The notes under the pieces were generated by a model. The model saw only the letters and a program-made list of their open reading frames with translations. It did no database searches and was not told where the DNA came from. Of a stretch of DNA of 35,911 nt, positions 1 through 8,881 are shown piece after piece (positions within the stretch are counted from its first letter, which is position 1; each line of letters begins with the position of its first letter). The translations under genes and the position numbers were made by a program. Source of the DNA: a bacterium (lineage in GTDB: Bacteria; Desulfobacterota; S145-22); contig JALSPC010000113.1 of assembly GCA_026986155.1 (NCBI GenBank), positions 1 through 35,911 of the forward strand, written 5' to 3'.

Positions 1-1
1 C

Positions 2-169
2 GCCACGGTCATGGAGGAAAACGCCCCCATGATTCATATCCTGAAAAACCGCTACTCCAACGCCCGGATTTTCCGGGAGGGGGGCGGCATCCTGCGCATC
101 GAGATGAACTTCGAGGCGGAGACGAATGAAACGGGGGGAACGAAGGAAGAAACGGCGGGGGAAGCGTAA
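2..169 (+). CDS. C-terminal fragment of an unidentified protein
   Basis: An open frame enters from the left edge and stops with TAA at 167-169, giving 55 codons. It reads as a folded segment containing MIHILKNRYSNARIF and GGGILRIEMNF, followed by a Glu/Thr/Gly-rich tail that looks disordered. I do not recognise the family. It lies 52 bases upstream of the acyl-CoA synthetase start on the same strand, so it may be the preceding gene of that operon. The frame is not listed in the ORF track because its start is outside the window. An ATG in another frame at 126 lies inside it and is a false upstream extension of the next gene. Confidence 0.55.
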   Translation, partial: ATVMEENAPMIHILKNRYSNARIFREGGGILRIEMNFEAETNETGGTKEETAGEA

Positions 170-221
170 GGCGCTTGTCTTCCCGCAAGAGACGACGAAA
201 CGACGGAAAGGAGGAAAACAT

Positions 222-1787
222 ATGCTTGTCACGGAAATTCTCGCGAGAAACGCCCGCATGTACGGGGACGAGGTCGCCCTCGTGGAACGGGAACCGGAGA
301 AGGGAATCCGAAGAAAGATGACCTGGAAGGCGTTCAACGAACAGGCCAACAAGTTCGCCAACGCCCTGATGGAGAAGGGAATCGGGAAGGGAGACAAGGT
401 CATTCACCTCATGATGAACTGCCTGGAATGGCTGCCCGCCTATTTCGGAATCCTGAAGACCGGCGCGTGGGCCGTGCCTCTGAACTTCCGCTTCACCGCG
501 GACGATATCCTTTATTGCGCCCAGATTGCTGAGGCCAAGGCCATGATATACGGGGAACATTTCGTCGAGCGGGTGGAGACCATCCGGGGGGAGCTGGAGA
601 CCATCGAGAACTTCTTCTACGTGGGAGAGGCCACGCCCGAGGGGACGGAAAATTTTGATGACATTCTCGCCGCCGGCGACCCGGCCGAGCCCAAGGTGGA
701 GATCCATTACGAGGACGAGGCGGGGCTCTACTTCACCTCTGGGACCACGGGACAACCCAAGCCCATCCTGCTGACCCACAAGAACCTGGAGTCGGCCTGC
801 ATCACGGAGAACCGGCACCACCTCCAGACCCACGAGGACAATTTTCTCCTCATCCCGCCCCTCTATCATACGGGGGCGAAGATGCACTGGTTTGGCAACT
901 TCATCGTTGGGGCCCCCGCCGTCATCCTGAAGGGAATCAAGCCGAAATGGATCCTGGATGCCGTTTCGGAGGAAAAGGCCACCATCGTCTGGCTCCTGGT
1001 TCCCTGGGCGCAGGACATCCTTATCGCCATCGAGAACGGGGACGTAAACCTGGAGGATTACGCCCTGGACCAGTGGCGCCTCATGCACATCGGAGCGCAG
1101 CCCGTGCCGCCCGCCCTTATCAAACAGTGGAAGGAGATCTTCCCCAACCAGGACTACGATACAGACTACGGCCTCAGCGAGAGCACGGGACCCGGGTGTG
1201 TCCACCTGGGGATGGGCAACGAGCACAAGGTCGGCGCCATCGGGCTCCCCGGGTTTGACTGGGAGACTCGCATCGTGGACATGGAACTCAACCCCGTGAA
1301 GCCAGGGGAACCGGGGGAACTGATGGTCAAGGGACCCGGGGTGATGAAGGAATACTACAAGAACCCCGAGGCCACGGCGCGGACCCTCATCGACGGCTGG
1401 CTCCTGACTGGGGACATCGCCAAGGTGGATGAGGACGGCTTCATCTGGCTCGTTGACCGGAAGAAGGACGTGATTATCACGGGCGGCGAAAACATCTTCC
1501 CGGTGGAAGTGGAAGACTTTCTCCATGAGCATCCCGCCATCGGGGACGCGGCGGTCATCGGCCTGCCCGACGAACGGCTCGGTGAAATCGTCTGCGCTAT
1601 CATCCAGGTCAAGCCGGGCAAGACCCTCACGGAGGAGGAGGTCTTCGAATTCTGCGAGAAGCTACCCCGCTATAAACGCCCGCGGAAGGTAATCTTCGGG
1701 GAGGTTCCCCGGAACCCCACCGGGAAGATCGAAAAACCCAAGTTGAGAAAACAGTATGCCGGAATCGCGGAGAGCTTCAAGCTCTGA
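222..1787 (+). CDS. AMP-forming acyl-CoA synthetase (fatty or aromatic acid CoA ligase)
   Basis: This 521-residue protein belongs to the ANL adenylate-forming superfamily and should activate a carboxylic acid to its CoA thioester through an acyl-AMP intermediate in the cytoplasm. Visible motifs are the P-loop FTSGTTGQPK (about 171-180), YGLSESTG, the hinge region LLTGDIAKVDEDGF followed by DRKKDVIITGGENIFP, and NPTGKIEK near the C-terminus carrying the catalytic Lys502. The ORF track extends it to 126, but the ATG at 222 is preceded by AAAGGAGG at ideal spacing and gives the usual family length, so I use it. It is followed 60 bases later by a PaaK-type ligase on the same strand. The substrate cannot be read from the sequence; medium or long fatty acids or an aromatic acid are all possible. 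Confidence 0.93.
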   Translation: MLVTEILARNARMYGDEVALVEREPEKGIRRKMTWKAFNEQANKFANALMEKGIGKGDKVIHLMMNCLEWLPAYFGILKTGAWAVPLNFRFTADDILYCAQIAEAKAMIYGEHFVERVETIRGELETIENFFYVGEATPEGTENFDDILAAGDPAEPKVEIHYEDEAGLYFTSGTTGQPKPILLTHKNLESACITENRHHLQTHEDNFLLIPPLYHTGAKMHWFGNFIVGAPAVILKGIKPKWILDAVSEEKATIVWLLVPWAQDILIAIENGDVNLEDYALDQWRLMHIGAQPVPPALIKQWKEIFPNQDYDTDYGLSESTGPGCVHLGMGNEHKVGAIGLPGFDWETRIVDMELNPVKPGEPGELMVKGPGVMKEYYKNPEATARTLIDGWLLTGDIAKVDEDGFIWLVDRKKDVIITGGENIFPVEVEDFLHEHPAIGDAAVIGLPDERLGEIVCAIIQVKPGKTLTEEEVFEFCEKLPRYKRPRKVIFGEVPRNPTGKIEKPKLRKQYAGIAESFKL

Positions 1788-1807
1788 CCGTCCCTGAACG
1801 ATTGTGG

Positions 1808-1834
1808 CCCCGCCCCGGGACCCCCGGGGCGGGG
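1808..1834 (+). repeat. Perfect GC hairpin between the two CoA ligases
   Basis: CCCCGCCCCGGG, the spacer ACC, and CCCGGGGCGGGG form a perfect 12-base-pair inverted repeat with a 3-base loop in the 60-base gap between the acyl-CoA synthetase and paaK-like genes. No T-run follows, so it is not a standard intrinsic terminator. It ends 13 bases before the paaK-like ATG, close to that gene's ribosome-binding site GAGGAAAT. It could stabilise the upstream message or damp translation of the downstream gene. Confidence 0.75.
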
Positions 1835-1847
1835 ATGACGAGGAAAT

Positions 1848-3149
1848 ATGAAAAAATTCTGGAACGAAAAGGCCGAGACCATGCCTGAAGAGGCCATAAA
1901 GGCCTCGCAGTTGGCAAAATTGAGAGAAACCTTAACCTGGGTCTACGAAAGGGTCCCTTTCTACCGCGCCCGGTTCAACGAACACGGTGTCACGCCGGAA
2001 GACCTAAAAAACCTGGAGGACCTGGCGCGTTTTCCCTTCACCATCAAATCCGACCTGCGGGACAACTATCCGTTCGGCCTATTCGCCGTCCCCCCCGAGC
2101 AATGCGTCCGTATTCACGCCTCGTCGGGGACCACGGGAAAACCCATCACGGGAGGCTACGCACGCGAGGACATGGACCAGTGGGGCGAGTGCATGGCGCG
2201 GACCTTCTGGGCCGCCGGCATCCGCCCCAACGACATCTGCCAGAATACCTATACCATGGGGCTCTTTACCGGCGGGCTGGGGTTTCTCCTTGGCACGGAG
2301 ACCCTGGGGGCCACCCTGGTACCGGCCGGCGCCGGCCAAACGGAACGCCAGATCATCCTCATCCAGGATTTCAAAACCACGGTGATCTTCGGCACCCCTT
2401 CTTACGCCCTCACCCTCGCCGAGAAGGCCGCCGAGATCGGGGTCGATCTGCGCGAGACTTTCCTTAGGATCGGCATCTTCGGCGCGGAGCCCTGGTCGGA
2501 GGAGATGCGCCGGGAGATCGAGGAACGGATGGGGATCACGGCCATGGAATCCTACGGACTCACGGAGATGGGCGGCCCCGGCGTGGCGTTCAGCTGCGCG
2601 GAAAAACGGGGGCTCCATATCAACGAGGACCATTTTATCGCGGAGATTATCGATCCCGTGACGGAGGAGCCCCTCCCCCTCGGCGAGAAGGGGGAACTGG
2701 TCCTCACGGCCATCCGGCGAAGGGCGATGCCGCTAGTCCGCTACCGCGTGCGGGACCTGACGCGGCTCTACCGGGAACCCTGCGCGTGCGGGCGGACCCT
2801 ATTAAAGATGGACCGTGTGGCAGCCCGCTCGGACGACATGCTCATCGTCAACGGCGTCAACCTCTACCCCTCCCAAATTGAGAGCATCCTCCTGGAGATC
2901 CCCGAGGTCAGTCCCCAGTATGTCATCGTCGTCAGCAAGAAGGGATACCTGGACCGCCTCGCCGTCGACGTAGAGGCCCGGCGGGAGATCTACGACCTGG
3001 GAGAAGAAAAGCTGAGGGAGATCGAGGAAGTGATCCGGCACCGGATCAAGGGGGTCATCGGTTTGAGCGCCCATGTGCGGGTCGTCCCCTACAAGGTCAT
3101 CGAGCGGAGCGAGGGCAAGGCCCGGCGGGTGGTCGATAACCGGCACTAA
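1848..3149 (+). CDS. paaK: Phenylacetate-CoA ligase family protein
   Basis: This 433-residue protein is the usual length for the PaaK branch of adenylate-forming ligases, which activates phenylacetate and related aryl acids with ATP and CoA. Motifs are SSGTTGKPI (about 92-99), YGLTEMGGPGVAF, GEKGELVLTAIRRRAMPLVRYRVRDLT, and the small C-terminal domain beginning around GVNLYPSQIE. The ACGR segment (CACGRTLLKM) is typical of this family. The start ATG at 1848 is preceded by GAGGAAAT. It follows the acyl-CoA synthetase on the same strand across a GC hairpin. In anaerobes such paralogues often sit near aromatic amino-acid oxidation genes, but none is seen here, so the exact substrate (phenylacetate, an indole or hydroxyphenyl acid) is open and the symbol denotes the family. 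Confidence 0.88.
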   Translation: MKKFWNEKAETMPEEAIKASQLAKLRETLTWVYERVPFYRARFNEHGVTPEDLKNLEDLARFPFTIKSDLRDNYPFGLFAVPPEQCVRIHASSGTTGKPITGGYAREDMDQWGECMARTFWAAGIRPNDICQNTYTMGLFTGGLGFLLGTETLGATLVPAGAGQTERQIILIQDFKTTVIFGTPSYALTLAEKAAEIGVDLRETFLRIGIFGAEPWSEEMRREIEERMGITAMESYGLTEMGGPGVAFSCAEKRGLHINEDHFIAEIIDPVTEEPLPLGEKGELVLTAIRRRAMPLVRYRVRDLTRLYREPCACGRTLLKMDRVAARSDDMLIVNGVNLYPSQIESILLEIPEVSPQYVIVVSKKGYLDRLAVDVEARREIYDLGEEKLREIEEVIRHRIKGVIGLSAHVRVVPYKVIERSEGKARRVVDNRH

Positions 3150-3224
3150 CCGCCCGGCTTCCCCTCGCAAGTTTGTAATCGCAAAGGGAATATGCTAATG
3201 GATAGAAAAACGAAGGAGGATGGG

Positions 3225-3923
3225 ATGACAAACAAACGGCACGGTAGGATGAAGCGCGGGATCTTTGCGGGCCTGGGAATTTTCATGGGGCTTATCATCC
3301 TTAGCCAGGCGGCCTGGGCGGGAAACTACTCGGAAGAACAGGAACTGGTGGACAAGGCGACCATCGTTATCCAGCGCATCCTGTCGGATCAACAAATGGG
3401 ATGGGCTCGGGCGCACCTTCAGAGCGCAGAGGCCATCATCATCTTCCCCAGTTTCATGAAGGGCGCCTTCATCGTGGGCGGCGAGGGGGGAAGCGGCGTG
3501 GCTCTGGCCCGGGACGCGAAGACGGGCGAATGGAGCTATCCCGCCTTTTTCACCATGGGATCCGTCTCCTTCGGCCTCCAGATCGGGGGAAAGATCTCGG
3601 AGCTGCTCCTCATGGTCATGACCCGCAAGGGCCTGGATGCCCTTCTTTCCGCCTCCATCAAGCTGGGCGGGGACGTGGGAGTCGCCGCGGGGCCCGTGGG
3701 AGTGGGGGCCAAGGGAAAACTGACCGACATCGTGGCTTACGCCCATTCCAAGGGGGCCTTCGCGGGTATCAGTCTGGACGGCGGGGTGCTCGCGCCGAGG
3801 AACGACTACAACGAGGCCTATTACGGCAAGCCCGTGCCCGTCTCCGACATCCTCATCCGCCGGGTCGTCAAGAACCCGGGCGCCGATCACCTTCGCGAGG
3901 TCGTTTCCAAGATTCGTAAATAA
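3225..3923 (+). CDS. Secreted SYLF (DUF500/Ysc84-like) domain protein
   Basis: This 232-residue protein has a signal peptide, a basic start followed by GLGIFMGLIILSQAAWA, with likely cleavage after residue 32. The remainder is one SYLF/Ysc84 domain: EAIIIFPSFMKGAFIVGGEGGSGVALAR, then WSYPAFFTMGSVSFGLQIGGKISELLLMVM and GGDVGVAAGPVG. SYLF domains bind phosphoinositides in eukaryotes; the bacterial periplasmic members are of uncertain function. The ORF track starts at 3192, but the ATG at 3225 is preceded by AAGGAGGA at good spacing and gives a clean signal peptide. It lies 75 bases after the paaK-like gene and has its own terminator, so it could be a separate unit or the operon end. Confidence 0.85.
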   Translation: MTNKRHGRMKRGIFAGLGIFMGLIILSQAAWAGNYSEEQELVDKATIVIQRILSDQQMGWARAHLQSAEAIIIFPSFMKGAFIVGGEGGSGVALARDAKTGEWSYPAFFTMGSVSFGLQIGGKISELLLMVMTRKGLDALLSASIKLGGDVGVAAGPVGVGAKGKLTDIVAYAHSKGAFAGISLDGGVLAPRNDYNEAYYGKPVPVSDILIRRVVKNPGADHLREVVSKIRK

Positions 3924-3946
3924 ATTCCTGAAACGCCGGAAGCAGC

Positions 3947-3979
3947 GGGGCGGAAGGATGATTCTTCCGCCCCCTTTTT
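3947..3979 (+). terminator. Intrinsic terminator after the SYLF gene
   Basis: GGGGCGGAAG and CTTCCGCCCC form a perfect 10-base-pair stem around a 7-base loop, followed by CTTTTT. It starts 23 bases past the SYLF stop codon and separates that unit from the groES promoter. Confidence 0.9.
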
Positions 3980-4038
3980 GTCTCCTTTCCCGGTTATCTA
4001 CTCCTTTAAAAAAATCCTTGGAATTTTTTCGACAGATC

Positions 4039-4066
4039 TTGACACGCAAAAAAAGATGTCTATATT
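4039..4066 (+). promoter_or_regulatory. Sigma-70 type promoter of groES-groEL
   Basis: A consensus TTGACA at 4039-4044 is followed after 16 bases by TATATT at 4061-4066. The CIRCE operator begins two bases downstream, so it would cover the transcription start, which is the usual arrangement for HrcA-repressed groESL promoters. The predicted leader before groES is about 120 bases. Confidence 0.85.
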
Positions 4067-4067
4067 T

Positions 4068-4094
4068 TTAGCACTCACCATGGGTGAGCGCTAA
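4068..4094 (+). promoter_or_regulatory. CIRCE operator (HrcA binding site)
   Basis: TTAGCACTC, a 9-base spacer ACCATGGGT, then GAGCGCTAA match the CIRCE consensus TTAGCACTC-N9-GAGTGCTAA with a single change in the right arm (C for T). CIRCE is the binding site of the heat-shock repressor HrcA. Its position over the start site of the groES promoter predicts HrcA repression relieved by heat. hrcA is not in this window. Confidence 0.96.
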
Positions 4095-4193
4095 TACTCA
4101 CGGGATTGAAGGAGGTGAAAGAAGGGGCGATTAGATTGTTTATGAAGTTAACCTATTAAAATCACAAGAAAATAATTGAAAGGAGTTGAGAAA

Positions 4194-6147
<1,954 letters not shown>

Positions 6148-6165
6148 GAACTAATGGCTCGGCCC

Positions 6166-6197
6166 AAAGGGAGGGGACTTATCCCCTCCCTTTTTTT
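6166..6197 (+). terminator. Intrinsic terminator of groES-groEL
   Basis: AAAGGGAGGGG and CCCCTCCCTTT pair as an 11-base-pair stem around ACTTAT, and the downstream strand continues into a run of seven T. It begins 18 bases after the groEL stop codon. Confidence 0.93.
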
Positions 6198-6243
6198 ATT
6201 CTGAGCTACAGGCGAAGCAGGAACGCAAAGGATAGCACAAGAT

Positions 6244-6720
6244 TTACGCGCCAGAGGCAGGAATCCCGAAGGGCTTGTCCCCTTTCTGGATGTAGAGCCG
6301 GACGGGATTCAACGAGAACAAGAGCCGAGCCTTTCCTTCTACCTTGACGACTTGCGTGCCGGGATAGGGCAGCCACGTGCGATACCAGTGGACCCTGAGA
6401 TCCGCTCCTTTGTCTCCCACGAGGATCTGGTCGATGACGATGCTGAGATGGATATCCCGGGAAGCGGCAAAGTCCTTCAGAATTTCCTTGCGGAACTTTA
6501 CCCGCTTGGGGTATTTCTTGTGCACCCAGACCATGAACTGGTCGATGTTTCCCTTTTCGTAGGCCGTCTGCATGGCGAGAAGAACGTTTACAACCTCCCG
6601 TTTCATGCTGTTTTCCTGGGAAACCGCCTTGGTGGGCGGCATGCAGCCGGACAGGAGGACGATTCCCGCCAACAAGGCGATGATGGGGCGCAGGAAGGGA
6701 TTACGGGGACGGTTTTTCAA
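6244..6720 (-). CDS. Small predicted lipoprotein of unknown function
   Basis: This 158-residue protein begins with a basic segment and the hydrophobic stretch PIIALLAGIVLLSGC, where LLSGC is a good lipobox, so it should be anchored in the inner or outer membrane with its body in the periplasm. The mature part includes VLLAMQTAYEKGNIDQFMVWVHKKYPKR and ends KGDKPFGIPASGA; the AYEKGNIDQFM segment recalls NTF2-like folds, which is only a suggestion. It uses a TTG start at 6720, with GGAAGGA upstream, and overlaps the end of the preceding membrane-protein gene by 20 bases, so the two are probably translationally coupled. It is the last gene of the minus-strand envelope operon that includes the TrpX-type transporter. 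Confidence 0.75.
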   Translation of the reverse strand: MKNRPRNPFLRPIIALLAGIVLLSGCMPPTKAVSQENSMKREVVNVLLAMQTAYEKGNIDQFMVWVHKKYPKRVKFRKEILKDFAASRDIHLSIVIDQILVGDKGADLRVHWYRTWLPYPGTQVVKVEGKARLLFSLNPVRLYIQKGDKPFGIPASGA

Positions 6721-7087
6721 TGGATGTTCCTTCCTTTTTTATCGGTGTTGACGGGGGAACGAAGGAAGCGGCGGTCTCAAGAAGGCGCGCGGCCTGGCGG
6801 GTATTGGCCTCGATGTCGATGAAGAGGTGAATGGTGCTGCTGATCGCGTAGAGGATGAGGGTGTTGACGAGGAAGACGCCGAGGATGAAGAAAGCGCCGG
6901 CGGTCTGCCCCATCTCCATGTATTGCATGTAGGGGGAGTTCCCCTGCATGAGGTGAAGGATGATCTTTCCCCCGAACAAAACGGCGAAGAAGAGAATGAA
7001 GCCGAGGGCGAGACTGATCCAGGCCCCTAACTTGAAGAACCAGGCAATCACCCGCAGGGACCGGTATTTTTTCTCAAGTTTTTTCAT
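6701..7087 (-). CDS. Small membrane protein, two transmembrane segments
   Basis: This 128-residue protein has a basic amphipathic N-terminus, two clear hydrophobic segments (about 20-42, LGAWISLALGFILFFAVLFG, and about 64-90, AGAFFILGVFLVNTLILYAI), and a Pro/Lys-rich C-terminal tail. I do not recognise a family. It lies 41 bases after the ABC transporter ATPase gene and overlaps the downstream lipoprotein gene by 20 bases, which places it in the same transcript. A GGAAGGGA sequence precedes the ATG. Its position suggests an envelope role linked to the transporter or the lipoprotein, but that is inference from context only. Confidence 0.7.
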   Translation of the reverse strand: MKKLEKKYRSLRVIAWFFKLGAWISLALGFILFFAVLFGGKIILHLMQGNSPYMQYMEMGQTAGAFFILGVFLVNTLILYAISSTIHLFIDIEANTRQAARLLETAASFVPPSTPIKKEGTSIEKPSP

Positions 7088-7128
7088 GTCCCTTCCTTAT
7101 CATAAATTGCCGGAGATAAAAACGCGTG

Positions 7129-7917
7129 CTACTGGGCCGCGGTCAACAGGGTTTCGTCCTTCAGGACAGCGCCGAACGATTTGACCAAGGCATCCACGGT
7201 GAGGTTTCGTTTCCTTTCTCCCGTCACATCGAAACGGACCCGTCCCTCGTGCAGCATGATCATCCGGTTTCCATATTCAATGGCCTGCTGCATGTTGTGG
7301 GTGACCATGATGGTGGTAAGGCGGTAGTTTTCGATCATTTCCCTGCTGAGTTGCAGGACCTTGTGGGCGGTCTTAGGGTCCAGGGCGGCGGTATGCTCGT
7401 CCAACAGGAGGACCTTGGGGATGGAGAGGGTAACCATGAGAAGGGTGAGGGTTTGCCGCTGCCCCCCGGAAAGAAGTCCCACCGGATCTCTCAGGCGGTC
7501 CTCCAGCCCAAGCTCCAGGCGTTTCAGGACCTCCCGGTATCTCTCCCGCTTCGCCTTGGTGACCCCCCACCGCAATCCCCGTTTCTGTCCCCGCTTCTCC
7601 GCCATGGCAAGGTTTTCCTCGATGCTCATGGAGGCGGCCGTTCCGATGAGGGGGTCCTGGAAGACGCGCCCAATATACTTGGCTCGCTTGTGCTCGGGAA
7701 TCCTCGTGACGTCGGTTCCGTCGATGGTAATGGCGCCGTTGTCGGGGAAGTAGGTCCCCGAAATAAGGTTGAGGAGGGTGGTCTTGCCCGCCCCGTTGCT
7801 TCCGATGACGGTGACGAAGTCTCCCGAGGGGATGTGAAGGGAGAGGTCGTCGATGGCCACCTTCTCGTCCGCTGTTCCCTGGTTGAAGACCTTCGTGATG
7901 TGATCGAGACGAATCAT
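7129..7917 (-). CDS. ABC transporter ATP-binding protein (TrpX-associated type)
   Basis: This 262-residue protein is a complete ABC ATPase. Walker A is GSNGAGKT (39-46), the signature is LLSGGQRQTL, Walker B with D-loop is VLLLDEHTAALD, and the switch histidine follows in TTIMVTHN. It energises uptake through the permease encoded 5 bases upstream, and the binding protein lies beyond that. Such triplets are annotated as putative tryptophan/tyrosine or unknown-solute importers. The start ATG at 7917 follows GGGGGATA located in the end of the permease gene. Family membership is firm; the solute is not known. Confidence 0.93.
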   Translation of the reverse strand: MIRLDHITKVFNQGTADEKVAIDDLSLHIPSGDFVTVIGSNGAGKTTLLNLISGTYFPDNGAITIDGTDVTRIPEHKRAKYIGRVFQDPLIGTAASMSIEENLAMAEKRGQKRGLRWGVTKAKRERYREVLKRLELGLEDRLRDPVGLLSGGQRQTLTLLMVTLSIPKVLLLDEHTAALDPKTAHKVLQLSREMIENYRLTTIMVTHNMQQAIEYGNRMIMLHEGRVRFDVTGERKRNLTVDALVKSFGAVLKDETLLTAAQ

Positions 7918-7922
7918 GGACG

Positions 7923-8819
7923 CTATATCCCCCGGAGATGGAGTTTCCCTTCCTTCTCCTTCTTCAGCACGGGGAGCCCCAGGGCGAGGATGACCATGAA
8001 TCCCGTGGCCATCTTCAGGTCCGTGGGGGCCAACCCCAACCGCAGGCCGATGGCGATGATCATCTTGTAGACGATGGAACCCACGATGGCGGCCAGCGTG
8101 AAGGCGCGAACGGTCTTCGCGCGAACCAGCGTCTCGCCGATGATAATGGCGGCCAGTCCCGCCACGATGGTGCCGATCCCCATCCCCACGTCGGCAAACC
8201 CCTGATCCTGCGCCACCAGAGCACCGGAAAGGGCGATGAAGGCGTTGGAAATACCCAGGCCCAGGAGGGTCATCCGGTCCGTGTTGACGCCCAGAGAACG
8301 AATCATCTGCTCGTTGTCCCCCGTGGCGCGCATGGCCATGCCCATGTCCGTGTGAAGGAAGAGGTCGAGGAGGATCTTGAGGCCGTAGGCGACGATGAAG
8401 AAGAAAGGAATGACCAGGTAGAAACGGCTGATCTTGAGGCTTTCCATGGGGGTGAAGAGGGTGTGGTAGGTCAAGAGCTGGATGTTGGAGCGGCCCATGA
8501 TCCGCAGGTTCACCGAGTAGAGGATGGTCATAATGAGAATGCCGGCAAGGAGACTGTTAATCTTCAGCCGCGTATTGAGGAACCCCGTGGCGTAGCCCGC
8601 GCAGAACCCCGCCGCGACGGCAAGAACGATCCCCCAGATGGGCGCGTAACCGCTGATGATGACCTTGGCGGCGACGGCCGCCCCCAGCGGGAAACTCCCA
8701 TCCACCGTGAGGTCCGGGAAGGCGAGAATACGGAAACTGATGACGATTCCGATGGCCACGAGGGAATAGACGAGCCCTTGTTCGAAAGAGATGGGCAAGA
8801 TGCGGAGAATAGATGCCAT
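7923..8819 (-). CDS. ABC transporter permease (TrpX-associated, branched-chain-type fold)
   Basis: This 298-residue integral membrane protein has about eight hydrophobic segments and resembles the LivH/RbsC-type permeases. The segment ILAFPDLTVDGSFPLGAAVAAKVI is characteristic of the permease that accompanies TrpX-type binding proteins, and MAMRATGDNEQMIRSLGVNTDR is the cytoplasmic loop that contacts the ATPase. It is followed 5 bases later by the ATPase gene and preceded by the binding-protein gene, with a terminator-like hairpin in the 62-base gap. Substrate specificity cannot be inferred. Confidence 0.92.
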   Translation of the reverse strand: MASILRILPISFEQGLVYSLVAIGIVISFRILAFPDLTVDGSFPLGAAVAAKVIISGYAPIWGIVLAVAAGFCAGYATGFLNTRLKINSLLAGILIMTILYSVNLRIMGRSNIQLLTYHTLFTPMESLKISRFYLVIPFFFIVAYGLKILLDLFLHTDMGMAMRATGDNEQMIRSLGVNTDRMTLLGLGISNAFIALSGALVAQDQGFADVGMGIGTIVAGLAAIIIGETLVRAKTVRAFTLAAIVGSIVYKMIIAIGLRLGLAPTDLKMATGFMVILALGLPVLKKEKEGKLHLRGI

Positions 8820-8834
8820 GCTGGTGTCCCGTTG

Positions 8835-8864
8835 AAAAAAAGGGGGGACGAAAATCCCCCCTTT
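8835..8864 (-). terminator. Intrinsic terminator inside the transporter operon
   Basis: On the minus strand AAAGGGGGG, an 8-base loop ATTTTCGT, and CCCCCCTTTTTTT form a 9-base-pair stem followed by a T-run. It lies between the stop codon of the binding-protein gene and the start of the permease gene. This would let most transcripts end after the binding protein and a minority read through, matching the higher demand for binding protein. Confidence 0.85.
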
Positions 8865-8881
8865 GTCGGTTGACGACGGTC

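Noticed and set aside
126-221. Extended N-terminus of the acyl-CoA synthetase in the ORF track
   Set aside because: The Arg/Lys-rich stretch is the upstream gene's tail read in another frame; AAAGGAGG and ATG at 222 define the start.
9-1532. 507-codon minus-strand ORF opposite the acyl-CoA synthetase
   Set aside because: Shadow frame; the plus strand has every ANL ligase motif.
4123-4159. Very short leader peptide frames in the groES 5' region
   Set aside because: Candidate GTG, TTG and ATG starts have wrong spacing to the purine run and give peptides of only 5-14 residues with no sign of selection.
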